Below are positions 14,263 to 21,088 of a DNA stretch of 29,525 nucleotides, piece after piece; positions within the stretch are counted from its first letter, which is position 1; each line of letters begins with the position of its first letter. The position numbers were made by a program, and so were the translations under genes. Source of the DNA: a virus. The stretch is from the IMG/VR virus record IMGVR_UViG_3300042288_000528, positions 1-29,525 of that record. One strand, written 5' to 3'. Below the pieces are notes generated by a model, which saw nothing but the letters and a program-made list of their open reading frames with translations, was not told the origin of the DNA and did not search any database.

Positions 14263-14653
14263 CGGATGTTCAGAGTGCTGTAAAGGTTGGCTTAGGGGTC
14301 ATGCGATGGGGCATGACTTTTACCCTGGCAAGAAGTGCTATTACCTGCAAAAAATATGCTCAATTTATGAAAACCGCCCGATTGATCCATGCCAAAGTTA
14401 TAAGTGTCATTGGTTAGCTACTGATGATTTACCGATGTGGATGCGCCCCGATTTAAGCAACGCGTTAGTCACACAAAGAAGCAATAACGGGCACTCATGG
14501 TTAGAAGTGGCAGAGTGCGGCAGCAAAATGGATTCCGAGGTCTTGTCATGGCTTGTCATTTGGGCTTTGAATCAAGGCAAAAACTTGAAGTATCAAATCA
14601 ATGGTGGCTGGAGCAAGATAGGCTCTAAAGAGTTTCTGGAGGCGCAAGTGTGA
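14246..14653 (+). CDS. CxxCxxCC-type cysteine-cluster protein (YkgJ-like)
   Basis: 135 residues from ATG 14246 (a TTG three bases earlier is in frame). The N-terminus has CDGCSECCKGW at 5-15, the CxxCxxCC signature of the YkgJ family of putative zinc- or iron-chelating proteins. It is followed by KKCYYLQKICSIYENRPIDPC and YKCHW, where the next conserved cysteines lie. Eight to nine cysteines in the first 60 residues support a metal cluster. The rest is a mixed helical domain (SEVLSWLVIWALNQGK). The family's biochemical role is not settled; a link to metal supply or to Fe(II) enzymes has been a natural guess. Close proximity to four Fe(II)-oxygenase genes is notable but not proof. Confidence 0.78.
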   Translation: MNRTCDGCSECCKGWLRGHAMGHDFYPGKKCYYLQKICSIYENRPIDPCQSYKCHWLATDDLPMWMRPDLSNALVTQRSNNGHSWLEVAECGSKMDSEVLSWLVIWALNQGKNLKYQINGGWSKIGSKEFLEAQV

Positions 14654-14850
14654 TGAGTGATGATCTTGATAAACGATTATCAGTGCATGAGGCGATTTGC
14701 GCCCAACGCTACGAGAACATCGAGAAACGCCTCGGTGATGGCAGCAGGCGCATGCGCCACATTGAGTGGCTGCTTTACATCACGATCGCTGCTGTCTTGC
14801 TTGGGCCAGGCGTTGCGGCCATGTTTGTTAAGAAGCTGCTGGGGATATGA
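14653..14850 (+). CDS. Small single-TM membrane protein, lysis cassette
   Basis: 65 residues from ATG 14653 (TGATG junction with the previous gene). Residues 1-35 are a charged helix (DDLDKRLSVHEAICAQRYEN then KRLGDGSRRMRHIEW). Residues 36-58 are a single membrane segment (LLYITIAAVLLGPGVAAMFV) ending in KKLLGI. Charged helix plus one TM is the layout of small XhlA-like haemolysin/holin-associated proteins. It is the first of three membrane-protein genes that lead into the endolysin, so a holin partner or antiholin role is plausible. Confidence 0.65.
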   Translation: MSDDLDKRLSVHEAICAQRYENIEKRLGDGSRRMRHIEWLLYITIAAVLLGPGVAAMFVKKLLGI

Positions 14851-15266
14851 TGGATGACAAAACCCACGAGCTAGCAGTACTGAAGGCGCAAGCCAAAATC
14901 AGGCTTGAGGAGCTAAAAGCTCAAGACTCTGCCAAGGAAGTGGCCGGCAAAGCCATTGGCGAAGATGGACTGCTTTACATCTTCTTGATTGTGCTCGTTG
15001 GTGTTGGGGCATCACTTTTCCTTGAGGGTGAAAAAATTGCTGCTGTTATGGGCCTTTTGGGTGCTTCACTTACTGCACTTATTCAAATGCTGAATGGCAT
15101 TGCTGGAACCGCGCCAAAGCAGGAAAAGCCTGAGTTTGAGGTTATCAAGGACCTTATCACCCGCCTGGACAAGTTGGACCGTGCCGAGCCGCCTATGCAA
15201 GTGGATGTTGAAGGCTCCAAAGTAACAGTCAAGAAGGGTGCCGACATCGTAACGGCGAAGGGGTAA
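14847..15266 (+). CDS. Two-TM membrane protein, lysis cassette
   Basis: 139 residues. ATG 14847 and ATG 14850 are adjacent and either could be used; the upstream stop overlaps. Residues 5-40 are a charged helix (HELAVLKAQAKIRLEELKAQ). Two membrane segments follow: about 43-62 (LLYIFLIVLVGVGASLFL) and 65-85 (AAVMGLLGASLTALIQML). The C-terminal 50 residues are charged, ending in a small strand region (MQVDVEGSKVTVKKGADIV). Topology fits a holin-like or spanin-like membrane protein. Gene order places it between a one-TM protein and a 3TM holin-like gene. Which of the three is the actual holin cannot be decided by eye. Confidence 0.65.
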   Translation: MMDDKTHELAVLKAQAKIRLEELKAQDSAKEVAGKAIGEDGLLYIFLIVLVGVGASLFLEGEKIAAVMGLLGASLTALIQMLNGIAGTAPKQEKPEFEVIKDLITRLDKLDRAEPPMQVDVEGSKVTVKKGADIVTAKG

Positions 15267-15268
15267 TC

Positions 15269-15772
15269 ATGCTTTCACTCCTCTCAACACTTGGCGGCCT
15301 GCTGATTTCTGGCCTGCCCAAATTGCTTGATTACTTCCAAAACAAAGCTGATCAGGCTCATGAGCTTGAGCTTGCCAGGATGCAGTCAGAGCGTGAGCTT
15401 GCACTGGCCAAAGAGGGCTACATTGCCCAGCAGCGCGTGGAAGAGATTCGCACTGATCAGATTGCCATGCAGACGGATGCTCAGATGACTGTGGCGGCGT
15501 TGGACCATGACAAGCAGATCATCGAGAAATCCAGCAAGTGGGTGGTGAACTACATTGGCACGGTACGGCCTAACGTCACTTACTTGCTCATCTTAGAACT
15601 CATCGCAATCAACGGCGTGCTTGCTTATTACGTCTGGCAGCACCCGCATCTTGTGCAAAACATTGATGACCTGGTTCGGGTCAGTACGATCATCTTTTCT
15701 GATGATGAAATGGCGATGCTTGGCGGCATCATTGGCTTTTGGTTTGGATCGCGTAGCTGGCAGAAAAAATGA
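15269..15772 (+). CDS. Holin-like protein of the 3TM (GTA_holin_3TM) type
   Basis: 167 residues. A short hydrophobic N-terminus (LSLLSTLGGLLISGLPKLL) is followed by a charged coiled helix at residues 25-90 (ELELARMQSERELALAKEGY and beyond). Then come two membrane segments: VRPNVTYLLILELIAINGVLAYYVW near 103-125 and MLGGIIGFWFGSRSW near 150-165. The order KWVVNYIGTVRPNVTY ... IIGFWFGSR matches the GTA_holin_3TM family (PF11351, number from memory). It would form the membrane lesions that release the endolysin at the end of infection. Its stop overlaps the endolysin start (ATGA), which is the usual holin-endolysin coupling. Confidence 0.75.
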   Translation: MLSLLSTLGGLLISGLPKLLDYFQNKADQAHELELARMQSERELALAKEGYIAQQRVEEIRTDQIAMQTDAQMTVAALDHDKQIIEKSSKWVVNYIGTVRPNVTYLLILELIAINGVLAYYVWQHPHLVQNIDDLVRVSTIIFSDDEMAMLGGIIGFWFGSRSWQKK

Positions 15773-16278
15773 AAACAGGGCAGGCTGGCATTGATTTGAT
15801 GCACCGCTTTGAGGGTAAGAGTCTTAAGCCTTACTTATGCCCTGCTCACATTTGGACCATCGGTTATGGCCATGTTTTGTATCAAGATCAGATCAAACTA
15901 CCCGTATTAAGGAAAGATGGCTATACCGGCATCCTTCGCAAGGACTACCCGCTCGCAGCCCAGGATAATCGCACTTGGTCGCAGGAGGAGATTGATCGCC
16001 TTTTTGAGGATGATCTCGTCCGTTTTGAGCGCGGTGTACTGCGAATGTCTCCTAATCTTGCTGGCCGTCAGTCAAGCTTCGACGCTGTGGTCAGTTTTGC
16101 GTTCAACGCTGGAGTCGGGAATTATCAGCGGTCTACGATAAGAATGAAAAACAACCGCGCCGACTTTAGCGGTGCTGCCGAGGCTTTCATGGCATGGACC
16201 ATGGGTGGTGGCAAGGTATTGCCAGGCCTGGTTCGTCGCCGTAACGCTGAAAAATCGCTTTACCTGAGAGGTGATTGA
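15769..16278 (+). CDS. GH24 endolysin (T4-type lysozyme) with E-C-T triad
   Basis: 169 residues. The catalytic region reads RFEGKSLKPYLCPAHIWTIGYGH: Glu15, then Cys24 nine residues on, then Thr30 six residues later. These match the spacing of T4 lysozyme Glu11, Asp20 and Thr26, so the Asp is replaced by Cys. The C-terminal half has the expected FDAVVSFAFNAGVGNYQRST and GLVRRRNAEKSLYL segments. Residues 36-70 hold an insertion (IKLPVLRKDGYTGILRKDYP) compared with short lambdoid lysozymes. The N-terminus has no signal peptide or SAR segment, so release depends on the holin-like genes just upstream. It cleaves the MurNAc-GlcNAc bond of host peptidoglycan. Confidence 0.9.
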   Translation: MKTGQAGIDLMHRFEGKSLKPYLCPAHIWTIGYGHVLYQDQIKLPVLRKDGYTGILRKDYPLAAQDNRTWSQEEIDRLFEDDLVRFERGVLRMSPNLAGRQSSFDAVVSFAFNAGVGNYQRSTIRMKNNRADFSGAAEAFMAWTMGGGKVLPGLVRRRNAEKSLYLRGD

Positions 16279-16670
16279 TGACATCAGCAACTAAGTCAGA
16301 TCCGGCCAAGTGGAAACGCATCGTTGCATCCGTGAAAGCTTCCGGCAAAGGGGGCAACCCAGGCCAGTGGAGCGCCCGTAAAGCGCAGTTAGCCACCCAG
16401 AAATACAAGCAGTCAGGCGGGGGTTACAAAGGGCCTAAAAAAGCGGATAATTCGCTCTCAAAGTGGACCAAAGAGGACTGGGGTACGCGCAGTGGCAAGC
16501 CCAGCACTCAAGGACCCAAGGCAACCGGCGAGCGTTACTTGCCCAAGGCAGCACGAGAGAAGCTCACACCTTCTGAATACGCGGCAACAACTCGAGCCAA
16601 GCGTGAAGGCATGAGGCAAGGCAAGCAATTTGTGCCCCAGCCCGAATCGATCAAGAAGAAGGTGTGGTAA
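16278..16670 (+). CDS. Small basic phage protein, DUF5872-like
   Basis: 130 residues from ATG 16278 (TGATG junction; a TTG three bases earlier is in frame). Residues 1-50 are Lys/Gly-rich (WKRIVASVKASGKGGNPGQW, then SARKAQLATQKYKQSGGGY). Residues 58-130 have SLSKWTKEDWGTRSGKPS, KATGERYLPKAAREKLTPSEYAATTRAK and GKQFVPQPESIKKKVW, a pattern I recall as DUF5872. The protein is strongly basic and has no cysteines. It directly precedes the SU10-type adaptor gene, as the other small basic protein (1772) precedes the first adaptor-like gene. Function is unknown; DNA contact at the connector or an internal virion role would fit the charge. Confidence 0.65.
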   Translation: MTSATKSDPAKWKRIVASVKASGKGGNPGQWSARKAQLATQKYKQSGGGYKGPKKADNSLSKWTKEDWGTRSGKPSTQGPKATGERYLPKAAREKLTPSEYAATTRAKREGMRQGKQFVPQPESIKKKVW

Positions 16671-17299
16671 TGGCCTACGCAATGACCTACAACAACCTGG
16701 TGACGGACATCCAGCAGTACCTGGAGCGCACCGACGCCGAGACCGTGGCTCGTATTCCTACCTTTATTGGACTTGCTGAACAAGTCATTGCCAGCCAGAT
16801 CAAGTTTCTTGGCAATCTGACCGTGCAAAACAGCGCGATGAACGCGGCAAACCCAGTCATTGACAAGCCTGCGCGCTGGCACAAAACCGTGTCCATGAAC
16901 ATCACAGTGGCAGGCAAGCGTTACCCTGTCCTGCTACGAAAGTATGAATACTTGCGTGAGTATTGGCCTGATCCGACGCTGACTGGGGTGCCAAAGTTTT
17001 ATTGTGATTACGATTACACGCACTGGTTCGTAGCGCCGACGCCAACGATCGCCTACAACTTTGAAGTGCTTTATTACGAGCGTGTCGCGCCGTTAGACAT
17101 CACGAATCAAACCAATTGGTTTACGGTTTACGCGCCGCAAGCATTGCTTTATGGGTCGCTCTTACAAGCCATGCCGTTTTTGAAGAATGACGAGCGCACT
17201 CCCGTGTGGCAAGCGCAGTATGACGCCATCATGCAAACCCTCATGGCCGAGGATAAGCTGCGTATCGCTGATCGCCAGGCCATTGCCGCGGATAGTTAA
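16670..17299 (+). CDS. Head-tail adaptor protein (SU10-type)
   Basis: 209 residues from ATG 16670 (TAATG). Residues 8-50 are helical (YNNLVTDIQQYLERTD, IPTFIGLAEQVIASQIKFLG). A central beta region (KTVSMNITVAGKRYPVLLRKYEYLREYWPD, PKFYCDYDYTHWFVAPTP, YNFEVLYYERVAPLD) follows, and then a helical end (FTVYAPQALLYGSLLQAMPFL, WQAQYDAIMQTLMAEDKLR). This order matches the adaptor proteins that bind below the portal in SU10-like podoviruses, and is the more canonical of the two adaptor-like genes in the window. It is followed by a neck/fibre protein and the nozzle-like protein, the expected gene order of a short-tailed connector. Confidence 0.75.
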   Translation: MAYAMTYNNLVTDIQQYLERTDAETVARIPTFIGLAEQVIASQIKFLGNLTVQNSAMNAANPVIDKPARWHKTVSMNITVAGKRYPVLLRKYEYLREYWPDPTLTGVPKFYCDYDYTHWFVAPTPTIAYNFEVLYYERVAPLDITNQTNWFTVYAPQALLYGSLLQAMPFLKNDERTPVWQAQYDAIMQTLMAEDKLRIADRQAIAADS

Positions 17300-17301
17300 T
17301 C

Positions 17302-18543
17302 ATGAGCTATACCAGTCCCTTCACTGGCGATGTCGTCCAGCCTACGGATGTCTCGTATGAATCCATCACACTGACTGCCAACTTGCAGTTGGTGTGGCCT
17401 ATCAATGGCAACCTCAGTACCGACACCCCGGCAGCACGCATTATGGATGTGTCAGCCTCCAGTGCCGGCCTTGAGTTGCGCATGCCTGCTGCTGATCAAG
17501 TCTCAGTGGGTCAAGACGCGCTCATTAAAAACACGGGCGCTCATACCTTTACCGTTAAGACTTATGACGGCACAGGCACGATCGTTGCCATCGCATCAGG
17601 CACATCACGCTACATTTACCTGACCAATAACAGCACTGAAGCAGGCTCATGGTCCAACTTTGAATTTGGTGCTGGGACCTCAAGTGCTGATGCGGCCACG
17701 CTTGCTGGTGCTGGCCTTTTGGCTTCGGGACTGACGCTTAATCAAAGCCATCCTGTGGTTTCAATTGTCGCAAGCCAATCCTTTGTTGATGGCGATCGCG
17801 CTAAGACTTATGTATGGGGTGGTGGCGCTACAACGGTGACTTTGCCTTCAGCGGTAACGGTGGGTGATAGCTGGTTCATGCTCATCAAGAACAATGGCAC
17901 GGGCACGCTTACCCTGGATGCGCCAGGCTCACAATTGATTGATGGCGCTTTAACCAAAGCCTTCCAGCCCAGCGAGTCGGCCTTTATTGTTTCAACGGGA
18001 ACGGCCTTTGTCACGATCGGTTATGGCGTCAGCACGCAGTTTGAGTTTGGCGTACTGACCAAAACAGTCACAAATGGAACCTACACGCTGACAGCCAACG
18101 AAGCTGCCAATGTCATACAAATTTATAACGGCGTCTTAAGCAATGATGTCACGATCATTGTCCCGCCCGTTACTAATTTTTATATCATCAGCAATCAAAC
18201 TACGGCCGGTGGTTTTACGCTAACCATTTCAACGGGCGCTGTAGGTGCCAATACGGCCACGGTTCCCGCATCAGGTCAGGCATCGCTTTTTTGCGATGGC
18301 ACAAACATTTTTAACGCTAATACCACGCAAGCAGGCGGCACCTCGTTTAGCCTTGTTAACGGTTCTGCTGGCAGCCCATCACTTAACTTTGGATCTGAGA
18401 CCAATACGGGCATTTACAGGCCTGGCGCAGGGCGTTTTGGTATTTCAGTGCTGGGAACTCAGATTGTTGATGTCAATGCGAATGGCGTCGATGTCACAGG
18501 TACAGGCAACTTTACGGGCGGTGTTAGTGGGGGCACCTTCTAA
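17302..18543 (+). CDS. Neck or tail fibre-like structural protein
   Basis: 413 residues. The N-terminal 115 residues (MSYTSPFTGDVVQPTDVSYE, LTANLQLVWPINGN, ARIMDVSASSAGLELRMPAADQVSVGQDALIKNTG) match a structural protein family recurrent directly after adaptor genes in aquatic podoviruses. Residues 120-340 contain repeated beta-sandwich-like passages (DSWFMLIKNNGTGTLTLDAPG, TNFYIISNQTTAGGFTLTIS). Residues 350-413 resemble a fibre C-terminus (SLNFGSETNTGIYRPGAGRFGISVLG) and end with GNFTGGVSGGTF, a tail shared with the collagen-like fibre. There is one Cys. Probably a fibre or collar attached at the adaptor/nozzle level; no enzyme motif. Confidence 0.65.
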   Translation: MSYTSPFTGDVVQPTDVSYESITLTANLQLVWPINGNLSTDTPAARIMDVSASSAGLELRMPAADQVSVGQDALIKNTGAHTFTVKTYDGTGTIVAIASGTSRYIYLTNNSTEAGSWSNFEFGAGTSSADAATLAGAGLLASGLTLNQSHPVVSIVASQSFVDGDRAKTYVWGGGATTVTLPSAVTVGDSWFMLIKNNGTGTLTLDAPGSQLIDGALTKAFQPSESAFIVSTGTAFVTIGYGVSTQFEFGVLTKTVTNGTYTLTANEAANVIQIYNGVLSNDVTIIVPPVTNFYIISNQTTAGGFTLTISTGAVGANTATVPASGQASLFCDGTNIFNANTTQAGGTSFSLVNGSAGSPSLNFGSETNTGIYRPGAGRFGISVLGTQIVDVNANGVDVTGTGNFTGGVSGGTF

Positions 18544-20840
18544 TGACCAATAAGGTCTTTGCGCTTGATACCAAGCCTGGCATTCAAAGGGACGGCACGA
18601 TCTTTGATAAGGAGTTCTATACCGATGGCCGCTGGGTGCGCTTCCAAAAGTTTGGGGGTGGCTTAGCGCGACCACGAAAGATGGGTGGTTATCGAGAGAT
18701 CGTTAATAACCTTGCAGGCCCCTCACGGGGCGTTTTTGTAGTGGTAAGGAATCAGTACAACAATGTCTATAGTGGCTATAGCGATGGCTTGCAAGTTGTG
18801 CCCATCAGCAATACTGGCGTGGGTTCTGGCGTTACAGACTTTAGCTTTGGCGGCCCGGTCACTGCTTTAAGCATTGTGGATGGTGGCACGGGCTATGCAA
18901 GTGCAACTTATACCAATGTGCCTTTGATTTATAGCACCTCGGGTACTGGCCTGGGTGCTGTGGCCACAATTACAGTGACAGCGGGTGTCATCACCGCGGC
19001 CACAATTACAGGTGGCGGCGTTAGGTTTGTGGCTGGTGACTTGTTAACCGCAACTGATGCAAGCCTGGGAAGTGGTGGTGGCTCGGGCCTAGTCTTGCAA
19101 GTCTCAACGATTGATTCGCCGTTTGTTGCATCAGACATGAATTCATGGCAGTTTGATACTTTTACTGACACGGTCAGTTATCAAACCAATCTGCTTGTAG
19201 CGCATCCTTCGCAAGACTTAGACAGCATTGACTCAGAAATCAATACTAGGCTTTTATGCGGCCCTTTAACGGGCACGACCTTATGGGCTGCAGGCCTTTT
19301 TGCGGTTGATAGTTGCGTGGTTACAAGTGGATCTGCCACCGTCACGCTTGCAGCACTTGATCCTAAAATTGCCGCAGGGCAAGTCGTCAAAGGCTATGGC
19401 ATTCCTGCCGGTACAACCGTGGTTTCTGTCGTCGCAACGACAGTCACATTGAGTGCCAATGCAACAGCTTCAAGCACGACGACACTGACCTTTGACAATG
19501 AAGTATCCATTTCAGGCGGTGTCGTCTCATTGCATCCGTATGTTTTTGTTTATGGCAATGATGGCCTGATTTGGAATTGCTCGGCAGGTGACATTGATGA
19601 TTGGGTCTCAGCAGACGCCAATCAGGTCAATGCGGCCACGGGCAAGATCTTGCAAGGCTTACCAGTCCGAGGCGGTTCTAACGCGCCTAGCGGCCTATTT
19701 TGGTCCTTGGATAGCCTGATTCGCGTGTCTTATGCGCCGCAATCACTGGGCGTTCCTGGCACGGCAAATTTTGCCGCTACGACTTACTGGCGTTACGACA
19801 TCATCACAAGTCAATCATCGTTCATGTCGTCTTCAGCAGTCATTGAGTACGACGGTATTTATTACTGGGTGGGCGTTGATCGATTCATGCTCTACAACGG
19901 GGTGGTCAAAGAAATTCCCAACCCGATGAACCAAAACTATTTCTTCGACAACTTGAACTACACCCAGCGTCAAAAGGTGTGGGCATGCAAGGTTCCCAGG
20001 TTTGGTGAGGTGTGGTGGTTCTACCCTCGAGGCGATGCTACTGAATGCACTGATTGCGTGATCTTCAATGTTCGAGAGGGGACTTGGTATGACACGGGCG
20101 AAGCTTTGGGTTCGCAACGCTCTGCTGGCTACTTCTCTCAGGTCTTCCGCTTCCCAGTGGAGGCGGGTTATGAGATCAATACGGCAGATGCCATCAATCA
20201 GGTAAGCATTACCGATGCTGGCAGCGGCTATGCTGATGACACCTATTCATATCAAACGCTAACAGGTGGCACGGGAACGGGCGCCACCGCAACGATGGAA
20301 GTCGTTAATGGCGTGGTGGTATCAGTCATCATCAACAATCGTGGTTCAGGCTACACGGTGGGCGATACGCTGACTGCAACGCTTGATGGTGTCGGCATAG
20401 ATTTTGAAATCACGGTTGATACGCTCATGCAGCTTGTGTCTTTATGGCAGCATGAGATTGGCAAAAACCTTGTGCAAGGCACCAATGTACTGGCCATTGA
20501 AAGCTCATTTACGACTTCAGACTTGGGCGTGATTGCTGGTGGTCCGGCAACCTTTTCCCCGGTCGGTGAAAACAAATGGACGCGGATTGAGCGTGTCGAA
20601 CCCAACTTTATTCAGGTCGGTGATTTAGACCTTTACATCGTTGGCAGGCCCTATCCAGACCAGCCCGATCAAGTGACAGGACCCTATACCTTTGCGCCTG
20701 GCACAAGCAAGATTGACATGAAAGAGCAGCGCCGTTTATTGCGCTTAAAATTCGTATCCAATCAAGTCGATGGCGATTACCAAACAGGCAAAGTGATTGT
20801 GGATGCAGACTTTGGCGATGTGCGGGGGTACACCGTATGA
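18543..20840 (+). CDS. Tail nozzle / stabilisation-like protein with two GSGY inserts
   Basis: 765 residues, ATG 18543 inside TAATG. The N-terminus (IFDKEFYTDGRWVRFQKFGGGLARPRKMGGYREI) and the central passages (VVVRNQYNNVYSGYSDGL, HPYVFVYGNDGLIWNCSAGD, TYWRYDIITSQSSFMSSSAVIEYDGIYYWVGVDRFMLYNGV, KVWACKVPRFGEVWWFYPRG) match the beta-propeller-like tail nozzle or gp10-type proteins of short-tailed phages, which close the tail channel. Two related inserts, at about residues 105-190 and 549-626, share VDGGTGYA/TDAGSGYA, ATITVTAGVIT/ATMEVVNGVVVSVIIN and GDLLTAT/GDTLTAT cores. The C-terminus (NKWTRIERVEPNFIQVGDLDLYIVGRPY) returns to the propeller. The nozzle role is by pattern. Confidence 0.75.
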   Translation: MTNKVFALDTKPGIQRDGTIFDKEFYTDGRWVRFQKFGGGLARPRKMGGYREIVNNLAGPSRGVFVVVRNQYNNVYSGYSDGLQVVPISNTGVGSGVTDFSFGGPVTALSIVDGGTGYASATYTNVPLIYSTSGTGLGAVATITVTAGVITAATITGGGVRFVAGDLLTATDASLGSGGGSGLVLQVSTIDSPFVASDMNSWQFDTFTDTVSYQTNLLVAHPSQDLDSIDSEINTRLLCGPLTGTTLWAAGLFAVDSCVVTSGSATVTLAALDPKIAAGQVVKGYGIPAGTTVVSVVATTVTLSANATASSTTTLTFDNEVSISGGVVSLHPYVFVYGNDGLIWNCSAGDIDDWVSADANQVNAATGKILQGLPVRGGSNAPSGLFWSLDSLIRVSYAPQSLGVPGTANFAATTYWRYDIITSQSSFMSSSAVIEYDGIYYWVGVDRFMLYNGVVKEIPNPMNQNYFFDNLNYTQRQKVWACKVPRFGEVWWFYPRGDATECTDCVIFNVREGTWYDTGEALGSQRSAGYFSQVFRFPVEAGYEINTADAINQVSITDAGSGYADDTYSYQTLTGGTGTGATATMEVVNGVVVSVIINNRGSGYTVGDTLTATLDGVGIDFEITVDTLMQLVSLWQHEIGKNLVQGTNVLAIESSFTTSDLGVIAGGPATFSPVGENKWTRIERVEPNFIQVGDLDLYIVGRPYPDQPDQVTGPYTFAPGTSKIDMKEQRRLLRLKFVSNQVDGDYQTGKVIVDADFGDVRGYTV

Positions 20841-21088
20841 CGATCGCACTGGTTTATGACCCCAGGTATCACACCTTTGACTCATGGGCATCGCTTATGT
20901 GCGAGGCTTATGCTGGCCAGCAACTGCAAATTCCTGGGCCTGATGTCGAGTGGCAGTCATGGGCTGCCGGCCTTAAAGCGATCGATATTTTTGCCAATGA
21001 AGCGATTCCTGAGCCTTATGGTTTTGAGGAGTGGTATGACTGGGCAACCGCAGTGGTCAATGCTGTGAACTCGAGGCCAGGTCAATGA
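20837..21088 (+). CDS. Small acidic, Trp-rich protein (hypothetical)
   Basis: 83 residues, ATGA overlap at both ends (with the nozzle-like gene and with the 1183-residue gene). It is acidic and unusually rich in Trp and Ala (FDSWASLMCEAYAGQQL, VEWQSWAAGLKAIDIFANEA, FEEWYDWATAVVNAV), with alternating helical stretches and a single Cys. Similar small proteins sit between nozzle and internal virion genes in aquatic podoviruses, to my recollection, but no function is known to me. The tight coupling suggests a fixed stoichiometric partner of one of the flanking virion proteins. Confidence 0.6.
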   Translation: MTIALVYDPRYHTFDSWASLMCEAYAGQQLQIPGPDVEWQSWAAGLKAIDIFANEAIPEPYGFEEWYDWATAVVNAVNSRPGQ

